Shown here piece after piece: positions 63,522 through 64,000 of a DNA stretch of 64,000 bases. The notes below the pieces were generated by a model that did not search any database, was not told where the DNA came from, and saw only the letters and a list, made by a program, of their open reading frames with translations. The position numbers were made by a program, and so were the translations under genes. The stretch comes from Serripes groenlandicus (Eukaryota > Mollusca > Bivalvia > Cardiida > Cardiidae), in assembly GCA_031761405.1 (NCBI GenBank), contig JASEVX010000005.1, forward strand, positions 4,521,391 through 4,585,390. Reading direction: 5' to 3'. Each line of letters opens with the position of its first letter. Position 1 is the first letter of the stretch.

Positions 63522-64000
63522 AGCTCACCTGAGCAGGAAGTGCTCAGAGGCGAGCTATTCTGATCACTCTCTGTCAGCCGTCCGTCGTCCATCGTCCGCA
63601 AACAATTTCTTCAAACGACATCTCATCCTAAACCCCTTTCCCTAATTTTGATAACACTTCACAGGGATGTTCCTTGGGTAGTGCCCTTTCTAAATTATTC
63701 AAAGAAATAAATTCCATGCAGAGCTCTGATTACCATGACAACAAAAATTATTTTTCTTTTAAAAACTTTGAAAACCTCCTTGTCTGAAACTGAAAGGCCT
63801 ATGGCTTAGATATTTGGTGTGTAGCATTGTCTAGTGGTCTTTTACCAAGATTGTTCAAATTATGCCCCTGGGGTCAAAATTGGCCGCACCCCAGGGGTAA
63901 CATTTTTTACATAGAGATATATAAGGGAAAGCTTTGAAAATCTTCTCGCCTGAAACCGAAAGGCCTAGAGCTTAGATATTTGGTGTGTAGCATTGTTGAG
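63522..64000 (+). repeat. AGCTCACC-type dispersed repeat running off the window
   Basis: Head AGCTCACCTGAGCAGGAAGT GCTCAGAGGCGAGCT, GTCCGTCGTCCATCGTCC, then units with GATATTTGGTGTGTAGCATT and TGCCCCTGGGGTCAAAATTG. Confidence 0.8.

Overview
The window looks like nuclear DNA of an invertebrate animal, most likely a bivalve mollusc. The reasons are spliced genes with kilobase introns, GT-AG junctions at every exon, tRNA-headed SINEs with CAATCAATCAA-type tails, hypervariable minisatellites and a very heavy load of short TTAA-flanked transposons. The species cannot be fixed from the sequence. There is one 200-base assembly gap (30234-30433).

Three protein-coding genes are present. (1) On the plus strand at 999-11971 are the last nine exons of an ABCC/MRP-type ABC transporter: second membrane domain, second nucleotide-binding domain and a C-terminus ending in MAKDAGLV. 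Its 5' exons lie before the window. (2) On the minus strand at 36617-17830 is a CYP39A1-like cytochrome P450 with ten visible exons. One in-phase exon is missing between 27876 and 30578, where the gap lies. (3) On the plus strand, from 36706 past the window end, are the first six exons of OSCP1 (organic solute carrier partner 1). ABCC and CYP39A1 are convergent. CYP39A1 and OSCP1 are head to head, with only 88 bases between their start codons. OSCP1 intron 2 is 16.8 kb and consists almost wholly of repeats.

The dominant feature is one family of non-autonomous elements (called TTAA-MITE here), with at least 60 recognisable copies in 64 kb, all outside coding exons. A full copy is about 230 bp counting both TTAA flanks. 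It has CCCTTTCCC tips, a subterminal CTGCAGCAGACGAC inverted repeat and a central hairpin of AAATTGCTC/GAGCAATTT type. The TTAA flank and CCC tip suggest piggyBac-type mobilisation. Copies chain end to end sharing one TTAA, sit inside each other, abut splice sites and are themselves targets for other elements: a LINE, a 1.9 kb TIR element, SINE pieces and several minisatellite-like families.

Other notable structures are a 3.4 kb Mutator-like element inserted in the B box of a SINE with a clean 9-bp target duplication, and tandem duplications of 3' splice acceptors. The acceptor duplications occur in two of the three genes: fourfold before the last ABCC exon and twofold before OSCP1 exon 3. 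In the ABCC case the stop-codon end of the same exon is also tandemly copied downstream. No tRNA gene outside SINEs, no rRNA, no CRISPR array and no intact transposase were seen.
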